Virus record (IMG/VR): IMGVR_UViG_3300050119_000083
Location: 1-41,710 of that record
From: a virus
Direction: 5' to 3' (one strand)
DNA length: 41,710 nucleotides
Of this stretch, positions 15,486 through 24,496 are shown piece by piece. The position numbers were made by a program, and so were the translations under genes. Numbering within the stretch: the first letter of the stretch is position 1; each line of letters opens with the position of its first letter. The notes beneath the pieces were generated by a model, which saw only the letters and a list, made by a program, of their open reading frames with translations, was not told where the DNA came from and ran no database searches.

Positions 15486-17668
15486 TGGGCGCTCCCATTC
15501 GTCGATCCAGGATTCAAATCAGCATCATTAAACTGCGCGATCGTGTCGTAGAGGTGCTGATGAGACATCTTTTCCAAGTCATGCTCCATCTGCGCCTTTT
15601 GCTGCGGCGTCAGCATGACCTCGGTCAAGAACCTGATCTGCGCTTCCATGCGTTTGGTATCGGAATCGAACGCTTCTATATTGTGCCGCTCGTCTCGGCC
15701 ACGCACCTTAAGCTTTTCGTCCGCCAATTTGGTCATCAGCTCGCCATTTAGCGCCGTTAGCCGCTGTATTTGTTGCTGAATGGCCAAAAGCTGCGGATTT
15801 GCACCGTCATCGAACAAATACGGCTTGCTCTGCTTGATTTCTTTCTTAATCCGATCGGCAATTTCCTGCGCCCCGGCAAAATCACCGTTTTTAAACAGCA
15901 AATCACCGATAACGCCAACCAATTCCATGTTTTGCTTGAGAATATCGACGCCAGCGTCCCATGCCTGCTGTCTTTGGGTCGCGTAGTTCGGTCCAGGATC
16001 GCTCAAGACCTCATATTCGCCGACTAAAGGATTGAAAATGATCTCTTCGGCGGTATCCGTCTCTTTTTTGGTCCTTTGCATTGCCTCTTTGGCGTCCGGA
16101 TCGATGGTGATGATCTTTTTGCTTAAGTCTTCACCTTCGACGTGCAAAATTCGCTTGGTGTCGTACAGCTTCGGATAGATTCCGATCAGCTGCTTACCGA
16201 GATATCGGTACATATCGTACTGATGCTCAGTGAAATGGTAGGTCGCGACGTCACCCTGACGTTGCCGCGCATTGATTGCCGTTCCTGACGCGGCGCTCTG
16301 CTGGTCCTCCATGCCTTTCTGGCCCTGCCATTGGCCAGTGACCATCATGTTCCAGCGTTCGGCGTCCTGCATGCCCTGCGCAAAGACCGGAGCTACCTGC
16401 GGCGGCTCCTGACGCTCGGGCTTGGCGACAGCGCGACCTTCCTCTCCTTCGTCTTGATACCAATCGTTATAAGGAAGATAGGCATAATCTTCTATATTGG
16501 CGTTTTTCCAAACGTCCTCATTCATTTCGAAAGCAGCAGACGGACCAACATACGGCGTCTTTGATTGCAACGCTCCGAATTGAACCTGGCCTGATGCGTT
16601 GTAGTTCAGCATCTGCTGCGGCGAGATTTGCGACCGCGTATGTCCCTTGCAGTCCATCTTGCCTTCGATGACCGTCTTAATGCCGTAGCATGGAATAATC
16701 GGGATATACTCACCGATCCAGCGAGTTTTCTCTTTATCGCCACGCTTGAGAATGCAATCGCCACCGATCAGATACCAATTGACGGCTTGCGTAATCACAT
16801 CGCGATATTGGCCATCGATCTCGCCGTTGTCGATTTGCTCGATGACTTTATCGACCAACTCCTTGCCAGACTGCTCTTCCATTTCGTAACGATGCCCAGC
16901 GAACGTGGTGCCATCATCTTTCTTGAAGGAAATCAGTTCGTCGTTCTTGGCTTCACGCTCGTAATACATCACTACAAGCACATGCTTGTCAGTGAGCCAA
17001 AGAACATCTTCTCCTAAAGTGGACTTGCCAACCTTATCCTTGAACTTAGGATGTTCACGATTGAAGCGATCCCGAGGCACTTTGTCGAAGATAAAGCCGA
17101 ATCCAGCATCCGACCCGTCCGGTTCCTTAACGTCAGGATCGAGATAAACCGCACGAGGATCCGGCGCCGCCTTGATGTAAACGTCCTGATCGAACGACTT
17201 GGTATCGACAAACGCCGTCTCAATAAACAGATAACCAAAGCCGCCGTCGACCTGTTGGGTAATGACGTTGCGGTAGGCGATAGTCGCCGCCGAGATATAT
17301 TCTGTTCGATCAACAAGGGCCTGCATGCCTTCCGCGGCATCGGCCGTAGCACGACCGCCTGTTGCTCGCACGCGAATTGATGCCTTGTTCTGCATCGACT
17401 CGTTGATCACCAGCCGATTATGCGATTCCGTTATATTGATGGTCAGGCAAGGCTTACGCTTTGTATTTCGGTCCGCGTAAATCTTATCCGGCCATCCCCA
17501 GTGATTGCGATCGTCCTGGTGAGCAAACTTGGTGTCATCCAGACTTCGCTTATAAGCCTCGTCGTACCAAGTCTTGCAGCGCAAGTACCTGTTTCGAGCG
17601 CGATTAAGAATGCGCTTGTCGCCGGTCAGTGTCGGATCGTCATCGCCCTGGTCGGATGGATAAGACAT
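15482..17668 (-). CDS. Portal protein, P22 gp1-like
   Basis: A 728-aa protein with the size and order of P22-type portals. The ATG at 17668 overlaps the terL stop (TAATG), so it is preferred over a TTG 15 bases upstream. Recognisable parts are RYLRCKTWYDEAYKRSLDDTKF near residue 30, NHWGWPDKIYADRN, LTINITESHNRLVINESMQNKASI, and the DPRAVYLDPDVKEPDGSDAGFGFI element near 190, all typical of this family. A long helical C-terminal half (QQIQRLTALNGELMTKLADEKLKV) would form the crown/barrel. The portal forms the dodecameric ring through which terminase packages DNA and to which gp4-like binds. Confidence 0.85.
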   Translation of the reverse strand: MSYPSDQGDDDPTLTGDKRILNRARNRYLRCKTWYDEAYKRSLDDTKFAHQDDRNHWGWPDKIYADRNTKRKPCLTINITESHNRLVINESMQNKASIRVRATGGRATADAAEGMQALVDRTEYISAATIAYRNVITQQVDGGFGYLFIETAFVDTKSFDQDVYIKAAPDPRAVYLDPDVKEPDGSDAGFGFIFDKVPRDRFNREHPKFKDKVGKSTLGEDVLWLTDKHVLVVMYYEREAKNDELISFKKDDGTTFAGHRYEMEEQSGKELVDKVIEQIDNGEIDGQYRDVITQAVNWYLIGGDCILKRGDKEKTRWIGEYIPIIPCYGIKTVIEGKMDCKGHTRSQISPQQMLNYNASGQVQFGALQSKTPYVGPSAAFEMNEDVWKNANIEDYAYLPYNDWYQDEGEEGRAVAKPERQEPPQVAPVFAQGMQDAERWNMMVTGQWQGQKGMEDQQSAASGTAINARQRQGDVATYHFTEHQYDMYRYLGKQLIGIYPKLYDTKRILHVEGEDLSKKIITIDPDAKEAMQRTKKETDTAEEIIFNPLVGEYEVLSDPGPNYATQRQQAWDAGVDILKQNMELVGVIGDLLFKNGDFAGAQEIADRIKKEIKQSKPYLFDDGANPQLLAIQQQIQRLTALNGELMTKLADEKLKVRGRDERHNIEAFDSDTKRMEAQIRFLTEVMLTPQQKAQMEHDLEKMSHQHLYDTIAQFNDADLNPGSTNGSAQ

Positions 17669-19032
17669 TAAACACTCATCCAACCTGTTCCGTCGCCAGG
17701 CTCATGTGAGACAATGCCCGGAGCGCGCAATACCCGTTTAACGACCTTATGCGTCATGGATGGGAACAACTCCGTCAACGCCCATACCAAGGCATCCACG
17801 CGATCAGGCGAAGCATCGCCCGCCAAGCCGTTCGGCCCGAAATTCACCATTTCGTCTTCGAGCGCCGAAAAAGTCCCGACATGACTGATACGGCCTTGCT
17901 CGTAGAGCGCGGCGATCGGTTCGGCTCGCGTCCATTTACCGCGAGAGGCATGTACTGACTTGAACGGCGCTGTAGGGCGCACAGCTCGCACAGTAGCCTC
18001 AACCATCTCTCCGCCGTTATTGGTCTCGCCGACAATGCAGTCGCCCGAATAACGGTCAAATCCCGCAACCGCCATGCGCGCCCAGCCATTCGGGCTTTCT
18101 CGGCAAGTCAAATCATCGATAACATAGCCGCGGCCATCCTCACCAACGGCAGCAACAATGATGCCGGTCGCTGCGCCATCATCGGCCATTTCGTTCTTCT
18201 TGGCCGCCGGATCGATCGCTACCACGACCCGTCTAAGGGCGGGCACCTGATTGGGCTTGCGACGGTCCCGATCCAACGCCACACGCGTCCATAGCGCGTC
18301 GGGTACGTCATCGAGGATTTCGGCTGATAGTTCCTGCCGTCCTAACCGTGTCCCGGCGTACTTATCCGTGATTGTCTGTAGGAATGACGATGCGAGGTTA
18401 GCCGCATTATCGCTGGTCACGCCGCGCGTAATAACGGTGGTAGAGGCGGCTAATATTTCTCGAAGAATTGCGATTGGCCGAGGTGTCGTCGTGATGATCT
18501 GGCGCGGCCGTGATCCTAAACGCAGGCCAAACTGCAATTGATCCCAAGTCTCGCGCGCATAACGCCACTTCGCGAGTTCGTCCCCCCAGGCGCAATCGAA
18601 TTGAGGACCACGGAGTTGATCGGGCTCGGTCGCGTTATAGCCATATGCGACTGCGCCGGTATGAAACTCAATCCGAATGGGTTTCTTGGTGATACGCGGT
18701 CTTTGATAGCTCGGGAAAACGGAATAGATACCGCTTTGACCAAAGACCATGACTTCTTCAAGATCTTTTTGAGTCTCGGCGATCAGCGCAATGCGACTAG
18801 CACGCTTAGTAGTAACTTCTTCTCGCACCCATTCAGCACCGCAGCGCGTCTTGCCGAAACCACGACCAGCAAGTACCAGCCATGTCAGCCAATCGCCCCT
18901 CGGCGGTAATTGATTATGACGGCCTATCTTTGTCCAATCCCATTGTTCTAGAAGTTCCGGCGCAATCAGCTTATCGAGTTCGGCTTTCTCCTTCGGAGTT
19001 AACGCCGAAATGTAAGCAAGCGCATCGTTCAT
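17668..19032 (-). CDS. terL: Terminase large subunit
   Basis: A 454-aa packaging ATPase/nuclease. The ATPase has Walker A AGRGFGKT (residues 55-62) and Walker B FDCAWGDE with acidic pair D151-E152. The nuclease has VAIDPAAKK (D274), an acid in IVGETNNGG (E336) and SPDRVDALVWAL (D413), the three-acid pattern of RNase H-like terminase nucleases. The LAGRGFGKTR..AEWV form is that of the COG5323-type terminases that I associate with alphaproteobacterial phages. It precedes the portal gene with a one-base overlap. Its own ribosome site is weak; a 55-aa ORF ends ten bases upstream. No standard terS lies directly before it. Confidence 0.92.
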   Translation of the reverse strand: MNDALAYISALTPKEKAELDKLIAPELLEQWDWTKIGRHNQLPPRGDWLTWLVLAGRGFGKTRCGAEWVREEVTTKRASRIALIAETQKDLEEVMVFGQSGIYSVFPSYQRPRITKKPIRIEFHTGAVAYGYNATEPDQLRGPQFDCAWGDELAKWRYARETWDQLQFGLRLGSRPRQIITTTPRPIAILREILAASTTVITRGVTSDNAANLASSFLQTITDKYAGTRLGRQELSAEILDDVPDALWTRVALDRDRRKPNQVPALRRVVVAIDPAAKKNEMADDGAATGIIVAAVGEDGRGYVIDDLTCRESPNGWARMAVAGFDRYSGDCIVGETNNGGEMVEATVRAVRPTAPFKSVHASRGKWTRAEPIAALYEQGRISHVGTFSALEDEMVNFGPNGLAGDASPDRVDALVWALTELFPSMTHKVVKRVLRAPGIVSHEPGDGTGWMSV

Positions 19033-19042
19033 TTCGATGTAA

Positions 19043-19210
19043 TCACTGTGCGGCTGGGTCGGGGAATAGTGCTTGTGCGGGAGCGAGCAAGTGGACTTGG
19101 CGCAGCCATCGGATCACTGGCGGTCTATTTCGTCGAATGCTCTCATAGGTTCTCGTTGAGAACCGAATACCTCGAAGGCACTCAGAAACGTTATAGGCGA
19201 ACCCAAGCAT
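19043..19210 (-). CDS. 55-aa ORF directly upstream of terL
   Basis: An ATG at 19210 is preceded by GGGAGG with seven bases spacing, one of the best ribosome sites of the window. The 55-aa product is basic and aromatic (MLGFAYNVSECLRGIRFSTR, then RRNRPPVIRWLRQVH) and ends ten bases before the terL start. I do not recognise it, and 55 aa is short for a terminase small subunit (usually over 100). It may be a small packaging factor, a leader peptide that couples terL translation, or a remnant of terS. Confidence 0.4.
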   Translation of the reverse strand: MLGFAYNVSECLRGIRFSTRTYESIRRNRPPVIRWLRQVHLLAPAQALFPDPAAQ

Positions 19211-19403
19211 GCTCAGCCCTCCCTGCCCCAGACTTGGCAGCGCGGAAAGACGATTGGCGGTGCGAAATTATATGTGCCAGAAAGTGCCACGGAATCAGCC
19301 CTCAGCTCAGGTAGGCTTTATATCACATCCTTGCCAAAGCGCGACCGGCGATCCCTGGGTCTTCTCGCGTTAAGGCCAACGCCGCCCAGCAACGCACTAG
19401 AGC
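19211..19403 (-). promoter_or_regulatory. Gap before terL with a -10-like box
   Basis: This noncoding stretch has a perfect TATAAT on the minus strand (19272-19267), 57 bases before the 55-aa ORF. A good -35 is not present at the usual spacing (best fits start TTCCG), so support is partial. It could give terL and portal genes extra transcription or hold the packaging start site. No strong terminator is seen after the upstream glycosidase-like gene; only a 5-bp stem (GCCTA/TAGGC) covers its stop. Confidence 0.3.
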
Positions 19404-21587
19404 CTAGCTATAGGCCAGGGTCAGAATGACCGGGCCGGTGGCGTCCGACACCTTATAAGTCAGGTTGCCGGAACCATCATTCGATACCGATACGGCGTTA
19501 CCGAATAGATCGGTCGCAGGGGAAGATAACAGGAGAGCACCGGCCGCATATGTGAAGGTGAAGGTGCTTATCGACGCCCACGCGATGATGACGTAGGAGG
19601 TCGAGCTTTTTTCAATTTTGATCTGGTAAAAGTCCGCGGCAGCGCCGCCATGGTACGTTTTCGAGGCGTAGGTGATGGCCGTCGCGCCAGAGAACGCGGC
19701 AATTATGGCCTTGTAGCCGACGGCGCTCGGCAGCGGGTTGAAGCTGGCGTCAAAATAACCGAAGTCGGAACTGTCCATCACTAGGTTGTAGGGCTGAAGC
19801 GTCACGCACCCGAGGATTATGAGCGCGAGCGCCTGCCGCATGTTAAAGACAGCGGTGGTAGTAAAGGAATTGTTGCAGTTAACGACCTCGTAGCTGAACT
19901 CATTGTAGGTCTGCGGCTTGCTGCTGCTGGCCGTCACGAACGGCGGCACAAGAGCGTTCATTGCCCATTCCGGCGTCTGGGCGCCAGACAATGTGCCGCT
20001 ATACGGATGGAAGGCGATCCCGGCTTGGTTGGCCAATGTTGTGGAGTCGCTGAGGTAAGAGGCGATAAAAGTGTCCGGGGCGATGTAGCCGGTGCCGCCC
20101 GCCGTGACCACCGCGCCGGGAATGATGGTCGCGCCCGGCGCCGCAGCGAGAATCGCCGCCACCGTCTGATCAACCAATGCGGCAAAGTTCGCCGCGCTTG
20201 CCGCCGGTGCCCACGAATAATTACCAGCACCGTTTGAGATATTTTCCTCGTTCCATATCTCGTAGATCATTTTCGTTGCGCCGTAACGGGCGGCAACGGC
20301 GGCGGCGTAGGTCGCAAAGGCAGTCTTACCGGCGGTATCGGTCGGAGCGGTGAAGTAGGAACTTTCGTAGAGGGTGTTGCTGTAAGCGAGAGCGACGTTT
20401 ACGGTAAAACCTGCCGTCAGCAGGCCGTTCGCACCGTTGATGTAGGGGTCGCCGAAAGACGTACCGGCACCGCTGCCGCTCCAGACATAAGTGCCCTTCG
20501 TCGTCGGCTCTATCTTCTGCCAATCCACGGCGTCGATACGCACTGCCGACACGCCTAGATATTGCAGCATCGTCACGTTCTGCGCCGGCGTGATCGTCGT
20601 GGTGTTGTTGATGTTCGTGTGCGTGTTGATCCCGAACTTCGGGGCGGTGATCGATCCACCAGCCGCAAGCGCGCTCGACGCAAGAACAACCGGATAGCTG
20701 TTGATGCTATCGACGGTAAGAAAGGCATTGATGGCGGTGGCAAGTACGGCCATCTGCGCATCGGTTAGACCAGCGCCGATGAAGGCCGCGCTGTACCGCG
20801 TGGACGTGAATTGATCGGCTCCTGACGTATCATTATAGGCACCGATCAAGATGCTCTTGTTCGGCAGGTAGGTTGATGGCTCCGCGCCGCTAGTCGGCGA
20901 CAATATGACGTTATCGTTGAAGTAGGCGCTCTCATTGCCGCTGGAACCCCGACGGCTGCACGCAATGAAACCTAGCGGGTTTCCGTTCAGGGCTGGACCG
21001 CCCGCAATAGTGCTGTATGCCTCGTTCAGCCCGCTATAGAACGAATAGAAACCGGCGCTGGCGAGGTTCTGGAGCAGTGCTCCGTCTGCGTTCGAGGTGG
21101 AATAAACCGCGCCCATTAACGAAGTCGTGGTGCCGCCGGTGACGTAGAAACCCATGCTCGCGGAGTTCAGCGAATAATTCGCACCACCCGCCGTCGAGGG
21201 ATTGAACTGCGTGTCGATGTAGCCGGTCGTCCCATCTCCCGTATAACCGGCGTTCGCCGCGAAGGTCATCGTGCCGTGGACGACGCCGGTATATTTGGAG
21301 CTAATTAGGTTCGTTAGCGCCGTGGCCGTATCTATCGCGTCGAAGATGTAAAGCGCATCGAGCAGAGGCCAGATGGCCGCATTGACAAGCGTCGTAATCA
21401 GGGTTTGGTACTGCGCAAGGCGAGCGCCGGTCGGTTGCGTTGCCAATCTCGCCAAGAACTGAGCGATAGCGGCAGCAGCAGTCGGAGCGGGAATGGTAGT
21501 AAATCTCTGCGCCAATGCCGATCTGTCGAAGCCCAGGGCGGCAACACCACCAAGCAGCATGCGCCGTGAAAGTGCGAGGCGCTTCAT
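19404..21587 (-). CDS. Exported lectin/glycoside-hydrolase-like protein (727 aa)
   Basis: Residues 1-27 form an export signal with a twin-arginine-like start (LSRRMLLGG) and cleavage near ALA-Q. Residues about 100-290 resemble a LamG/ConA-like lectin domain of phage type (GVVHGTMTFAANAGYTGDGTTGYIDTQFNPS). From residue 315 a TIM-barrel glycosidase pattern follows: FGINTH, LQYLGVSAVRID, IYEIWNEEN (E447 as presumed acid/base), FHPYS (527-531) and TYNEFSYE (E563 as candidate nucleophile). This fits clan GH-A enzymes such as GH39/GH5-like. The substrate is not readable; host polysaccharide is likely. The gene is coupled (ATGA) to the upstream pectate-lyase-like gene and ends before the terL gap. 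The role as a depolymerase is inferred. Confidence 0.7.
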   Translation of the reverse strand: MKRLALSRRMLLGGVAALGFDRSALAQRFTTIPAPTAAAAIAQFLARLATQPTGARLAQYQTLITTLVNAAIWPLLDALYIFDAIDTATALTNLISSKYTGVVHGTMTFAANAGYTGDGTTGYIDTQFNPSTAGGANYSLNSASMGFYVTGGTTTSLMGAVYSTSNADGALLQNLASAGFYSFYSGLNEAYSTIAGGPALNGNPLGFIACSRRGSSGNESAYFNDNVILSPTSGAEPSTYLPNKSILIGAYNDTSGADQFTSTRYSAAFIGAGLTDAQMAVLATAINAFLTVDSINSYPVVLASSALAAGGSITAPKFGINTHTNINNTTTITPAQNVTMLQYLGVSAVRIDAVDWQKIEPTTKGTYVWSGSGAGTSFGDPYINGANGLLTAGFTVNVALAYSNTLYESSYFTAPTDTAGKTAFATYAAAVAARYGATKMIYEIWNEENISNGAGNYSWAPAASAANFAALVDQTVAAILAAAPGATIIPGAVVTAGGTGYIAPDTFIASYLSDSTTLANQAGIAFHPYSGTLSGAQTPEWAMNALVPPFVTASSSKPQTYNEFSYEVVNCNNSFTTTAVFNMRQALALIILGCVTLQPYNLVMDSSDFGYFDASFNPLPSAVGYKAIIAAFSGATAITYASKTYHGGAAADFYQIKIEKSSTSYVIIAWASISTFTFTYAAGALLLSSPATDLFGNAVSVSNDGSGNLTYKVSDATGPVILTLAYS

Positions 21588-22195
21588 GGTGCGTACAACA
21601 GATTACCGATCGCATCCGTCAGAAGATTGCCGCTGGCATTCCCAGCCGCATAGGTCGTGCCGCTATTGTAGGCGACAGCCGAACTCCAATCGCTCGGCGA
21701 CGAGGACGGCGTATTCCCATGATTGGTGGCGACCAACGAAACATAGAGAGTCGAGCTGTAAATAACGATGTCGCCTATGGCATAAGACTTACCACTGTTA
21801 TAGGCGTTGCCCCCGCGCAAGTTTCCGGGAGGATCAAAAAAGATCGGATAGGATGTTTTGTAATTCCCGGCTGGGCAATAGACAGCATTGGCGCCATTTC
21901 CCGCAGTAACCAAGGTACCAGCTTGATTGTGCGTAAAGGCATAGTCAATCGCGGCCTGGATCACTGCTGTGCTGTCAGTCGTGTCTGTGGGGTCGGCACC
22001 AAACTCCAGAATGTTGATGCCGTGGTCGTTGGCCCGAGCAGCCGGCGTGCGCGTCGTGGAGCCGCCAGTAGCGTCATATGGAACGGTGCCGTTATATTGC
22101 GTGCAGGTTGAGCCGGAAGGACAAGCCGCAAACACAGGACAACTGATAATTGTCAGTACAGCCGTGAATAGAACGCGCCTTAGAATATTTAGCAT
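21584..22195 (-). CDS. Exported protein with truncated pectate-lyase-like start and a carbohydrate-binding-like end
   Basis: The ATG at 22195 overlaps the end of the upstream gene by seven bases; an earlier TTG is less likely. Residues 1-23 form a signal peptide (hydrophobic core, cleavage after VFA). Residues about 58-80 (HGINILEFGADPTDTTDSTAVIQAAIDYA) match the start of Pectate_lyase_3-type beta-helices used in tail spikes. The following helix turns are missing. Residues about 130-175 (NAYNSGKSYAIGDIVIYSSTLYVSLVATNHGNTPSSSPSDW) look like a chitin-binding type 3/CBM5-12-like module. At 203 aa it is too short for a working beta-helix, so it may be a truncated or domain-swapped spike or a targeting subunit for the next gene's hydrolase. 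Confidence 0.6.
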   Translation of the reverse strand: MLNILRRVLFTAVLTIISCPVFAACPSGSTCTQYNGTVPYDATGGSTTRTPAARANDHGINILEFGADPTDTTDSTAVIQAAIDYAFTHNQAGTLVTAGNGANAVYCPAGNYKTSYPIFFDPPGNLRGGNAYNSGKSYAIGDIVIYSSTLYVSLVATNHGNTPSSSPSDWSSAVAYNSGTTYAAGNASGNLLTDAIGNLLYAP

Positions 22196-23085
22196 GAGGC
22201 ACTCGTTGCCCAATAAGCATACTCATTGTGACACACGTTGGTTTGCTGAGCAGACGAGAAGCCACTCGGCCAAATACCTACCTCACCGATATTACCGTAG
22301 ACTTGAACGCCTGCACTAATATCCCAACTGTTTCCGAATGCCCCGGTGCCGGCATTCACGGTAACAGCCGAGCCATCAACGTTCGCTGTACTGGCGGCAC
22401 CACTGAAAATACCCTGCACGGCATGCCACGCGCTGTCCGCAGCAGTAAAGGTTCCGCTGGTCCCAGCATACAAATTCATCGTATTTGCCGAACCATAGAA
22501 CCATAAGCCGTTGTCGCTGGCTGCTTGTTCAAATATCGTTCCGTTGCTTGTAAAATTCCCGGTACGCTTCGTAACAGCGGAAATCGTGAAAGGTTGAGCA
22601 ACCGAAGTCGTGGATACATTGTATAGGTAATAACCATTAACACCTGTAAAGACCATTACGGGATAGCCGTTCTGACCACTCGCCAAGTAGGCAGGGCCTT
22701 TTGTCGGACTGAAAGATTTAAGGTGATATCCATTTCCGGTCTGGTCGTATAATTTAGAAACAACGCAGGCGACCGCACAGGCCGGCGCCGCCGCTGCCGT
22801 AACGATATCGAAATTGCCGTTCGAAAGAATGTTTATTGTGCTGCAAGTTAGCCCGGTGGCGGCATCGCAGAGATCAACTGCCGGATTGCTTCCAGTCGCA
22901 TAAGCGCGATTATATCCACGGAAGCCATACCAAGCCTTTGCGCTGCTCACCACATCGCCGGGGCCGATATAGCTAGACGGCGGCGCCCGCGGCGCCCCAA
23001 AGTTGACGATTGGCGCCAGCAGTCCCGCTTGGGCTACGCCGCAGGACAGAGCAGCGAGCAGGACAATAGATAGAAACTTTCTCAC
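22189..23085 (-). CDS. Exported LamG/arabinofuranosidase-catalytic-like protein
   Basis: The GTG at 23085 overlaps the upstream TGA (GTGA); an in-frame TTG four codons earlier is the alternative. The product (298 aa) has a signal peptide (VRKFLSIVLLAALSCGVAQA). Residues about 35-110 (AKAWYGFRGYNRAYATGSNPAVDLCDA, then SKLYDQTGNGYHL) resemble the ConA-like fold of GH54-type arabinofuranosidase catalytic domains, with the LYDQ(S/T)GNG-HL signature. The C-terminal half (PFTISAVTKRTGNF, NIGEVGIWPSGFSSAQQ) continues as LamG-like. Six or more cysteines in the mature part would suit an oxidising compartment. Binding of host carbohydrate is likely; catalysis is uncertain. Confidence 0.65.
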   Translation of the reverse strand: MRKFLSIVLLAALSCGVAQAGLLAPIVNFGAPRAPPSSYIGPGDVVSSAKAWYGFRGYNRAYATGSNPAVDLCDAATGLTCSTINILSNGNFDIVTAAAAPACAVACVVSKLYDQTGNGYHLKSFSPTKGPAYLASGQNGYPVMVFTGVNGYYLYNVSTTSVAQPFTISAVTKRTGNFTSNGTIFEQAASDNGLWFYGSANTMNLYAGTSGTFTAADSAWHAVQGIFSGAASTANVDGSAVTVNAGTGAFGNSWDISAGVQVYGNIGEVGIWPSGFSSAQQTNVCHNEYAYWATSASC

Positions 23086-24083
23086 GATGTAGTCCAAGTA
23101 CCAACATAGGTCGGGCTTAGATAATGAGTGCTGTCCCGCCCAACGATGCAGATCATATCGCCGACTGCGCCAGCACTGGTCAGCGTTCCTGTCCCGGCCG
23201 TGCCATAGCCAGTGCGCGCGGTCTTTTCGTAGTAGGCGCTTGAACCGATCGCGCCGAGCGTGATGATTGATGAGACGTTATCGTCATTCATCACACAAAA
23301 CTGATAACCGGCAGCGGGGACCGGCGGTGTCACCGTGCAAGCAGCGGTGCAGACAAAATAACCATCTGGCGCGGTGAGCGTGTTGCCGGTGCTTGATCCT
23401 GTGGCTAACGGAGCCAGCGCCCAACTGCCGACAATTTGATAATTCGTGCCGTCAGACACAACTCGATAGCACTGACTAGTTGTGATTGCCCACGAGGCCA
23501 GCCCACCGATGGTCGAAGTCACAGGCGTGAGCTTCTGCGTGCCCACACCGATATTGCAGACATCGGCGAACCAGCCAGCAGTAAAGACGCCAGTGCCGGC
23601 CTGCGCTATCGTGGGTGTTTGTGCGCCGCTATTGCTCAGATCAACAAGATAACCGCAATCGCTGCCGGGGATGGCGTAGTTGCTGCCGGTGCCAGCGGCA
23701 TCGACCAGCTCGACAGCCGCAATCGTGCCGGTGGTCGTTATCGCGCTGCCGCCAGTGGACGCGGCGCAGCCTGCGGAGATCGAAGTGACGGTGCCGCCAG
23801 CACTTACCACACTACAAACACCAGCAACGCAGGTAATCGTCGAGGTGTCCCCCTCAACCACGCCGAATTGCGCATTGGTGCCTTTTTGAACTGCGGGCGC
23901 GCCGTCTGAGCGGAGAAAAGTCGCGGCCGAGCCGTCAACCGCTACGGGGCCTGCAGTGCCCGTAGGATTAGCTCCGGAACTAGAGCCACCGCCAGAGCCG
24001 CCATTGACGATGCCGTCGGCCCAGGCTGGCGTGATGAGCAAAAGCGAGCAAATAAGCGCAAGCGTTCTACCGGGCATCCTCAT
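23082..24083 (-). CDS. Exported tail-fibre-like protein (333 aa)
   Basis: The ATG overlaps the upstream stop by four bases. Residues 1-22 are a signal peptide (LALICSLLLITPAWA-D). A Gly/Ser-rich spacer follows, then GPVAVDGSAATFLRSDGAPAVQ and FGVVEGDTSTITCVAGVCSV, short elements common in tail-fibre shafts. The rest is repetitive, Thr/Ala/Gly rich and beta-like, with paired cysteines (VCNIG, QCYRV, VCTAACTV). The family of the C-terminal part is not recognised. It fits a shaft or receptor-binding subunit, but the signal peptide argues for export from the producing cell. Confidence 0.6.
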   Translation of the reverse strand: MRMPGRTLALICSLLLITPAWADGIVNGGSGGGSSSGANPTGTAGPVAVDGSAATFLRSDGAPAVQKGTNAQFGVVEGDTSTITCVAGVCSVVSAGGTVTSISAGCAASTGGSAITTTGTIAAVELVDAAGTGSNYAIPGSDCGYLVDLSNSGAQTPTIAQAGTGVFTAGWFADVCNIGVGTQKLTPVTSTIGGLASWAITTSQCYRVVSDGTNYQIVGSWALAPLATGSSTGNTLTAPDGYFVCTAACTVTPPVPAAGYQFCVMNDDNVSSIITLGAIGSSAYYEKTARTGYGTAGTGTLTSAGAVGDMICIVGRDSTHYLSPTYVGTWTTS

Positions 24084-24475
24084 TGGACGTCAACGTACAA
24101 TGTATCGCTCGTAGTAGCGCAGGTCGCCTGGATTGCGTCTGACGGGATGAACGGCCAATAGCGGGTATATGATCCGCCGGCTAAAAGCAGAATGGATTTC
24201 CCTTCCGTTGCGGATCCACTGCCGATGTAAACCCAACAACTATCGCTGGCGTTGTTGTTCTCGATGGTAAGGGCTTGGCGCTGGATCGTGGTGCCTAAAT
24301 TCGATGTGAGCACCGTCTGAAACGCACCGCCCGTAGTAATAACCGCCGCACTATTGAGGGTAGAACGATTGATTGGCGCGCCCGATACCGTGACGCCTGG
24401 AGGCTCGATAGGCTGGCCCCATGCGGGAGCTGCAAGAAGCGCAGCACACAGCAGCGCCGCAAATATCTGCCGCAT
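24080..24475 (-). CDS. Small exported protein (131 aa)
   Basis: A 131-aa protein with AAGGAAG four bases before its ATG and a signal peptide (MRQIFAALLCAALLAAPAWG). The mature domain (QALTIENNNASDSCWVYIGSGSATEGKSILLLAGGSYTRYWPFIPSDAIQATCATTSDTLYVD) has the pattern of a small jelly-roll-like beta-sandwich, with two cysteines that could pair. Similar small domains occur in phage head or tail decoration proteins. Its stop overlaps the next start (ATGA). A 13-bp inverted repeat lies between it and the preceding 500-aa gene. Confidence 0.6.
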   Translation of the reverse strand: MRQIFAALLCAALLAAPAWGQPIEPPGVTVSGAPINRSTLNSAAVITTGGAFQTVLTSNLGTTIQRQALTIENNNASDSCWVYIGSGSATEGKSILLLAGGSYTRYWPFIPSDAIQATCATTSDTLYVDVQ

Positions 24476-24496
24476 GGCTCTTCCTTTTGATTAATT

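Noticed and set aside
19267-19290. Tandem TGGCAC boxes resembling a sigma-54 promoter before terL
   Set aside because: The GG-to-GC distance is one base off the strict sigma-54 spacing, so the TATAAT reading is preferred and only weakly.
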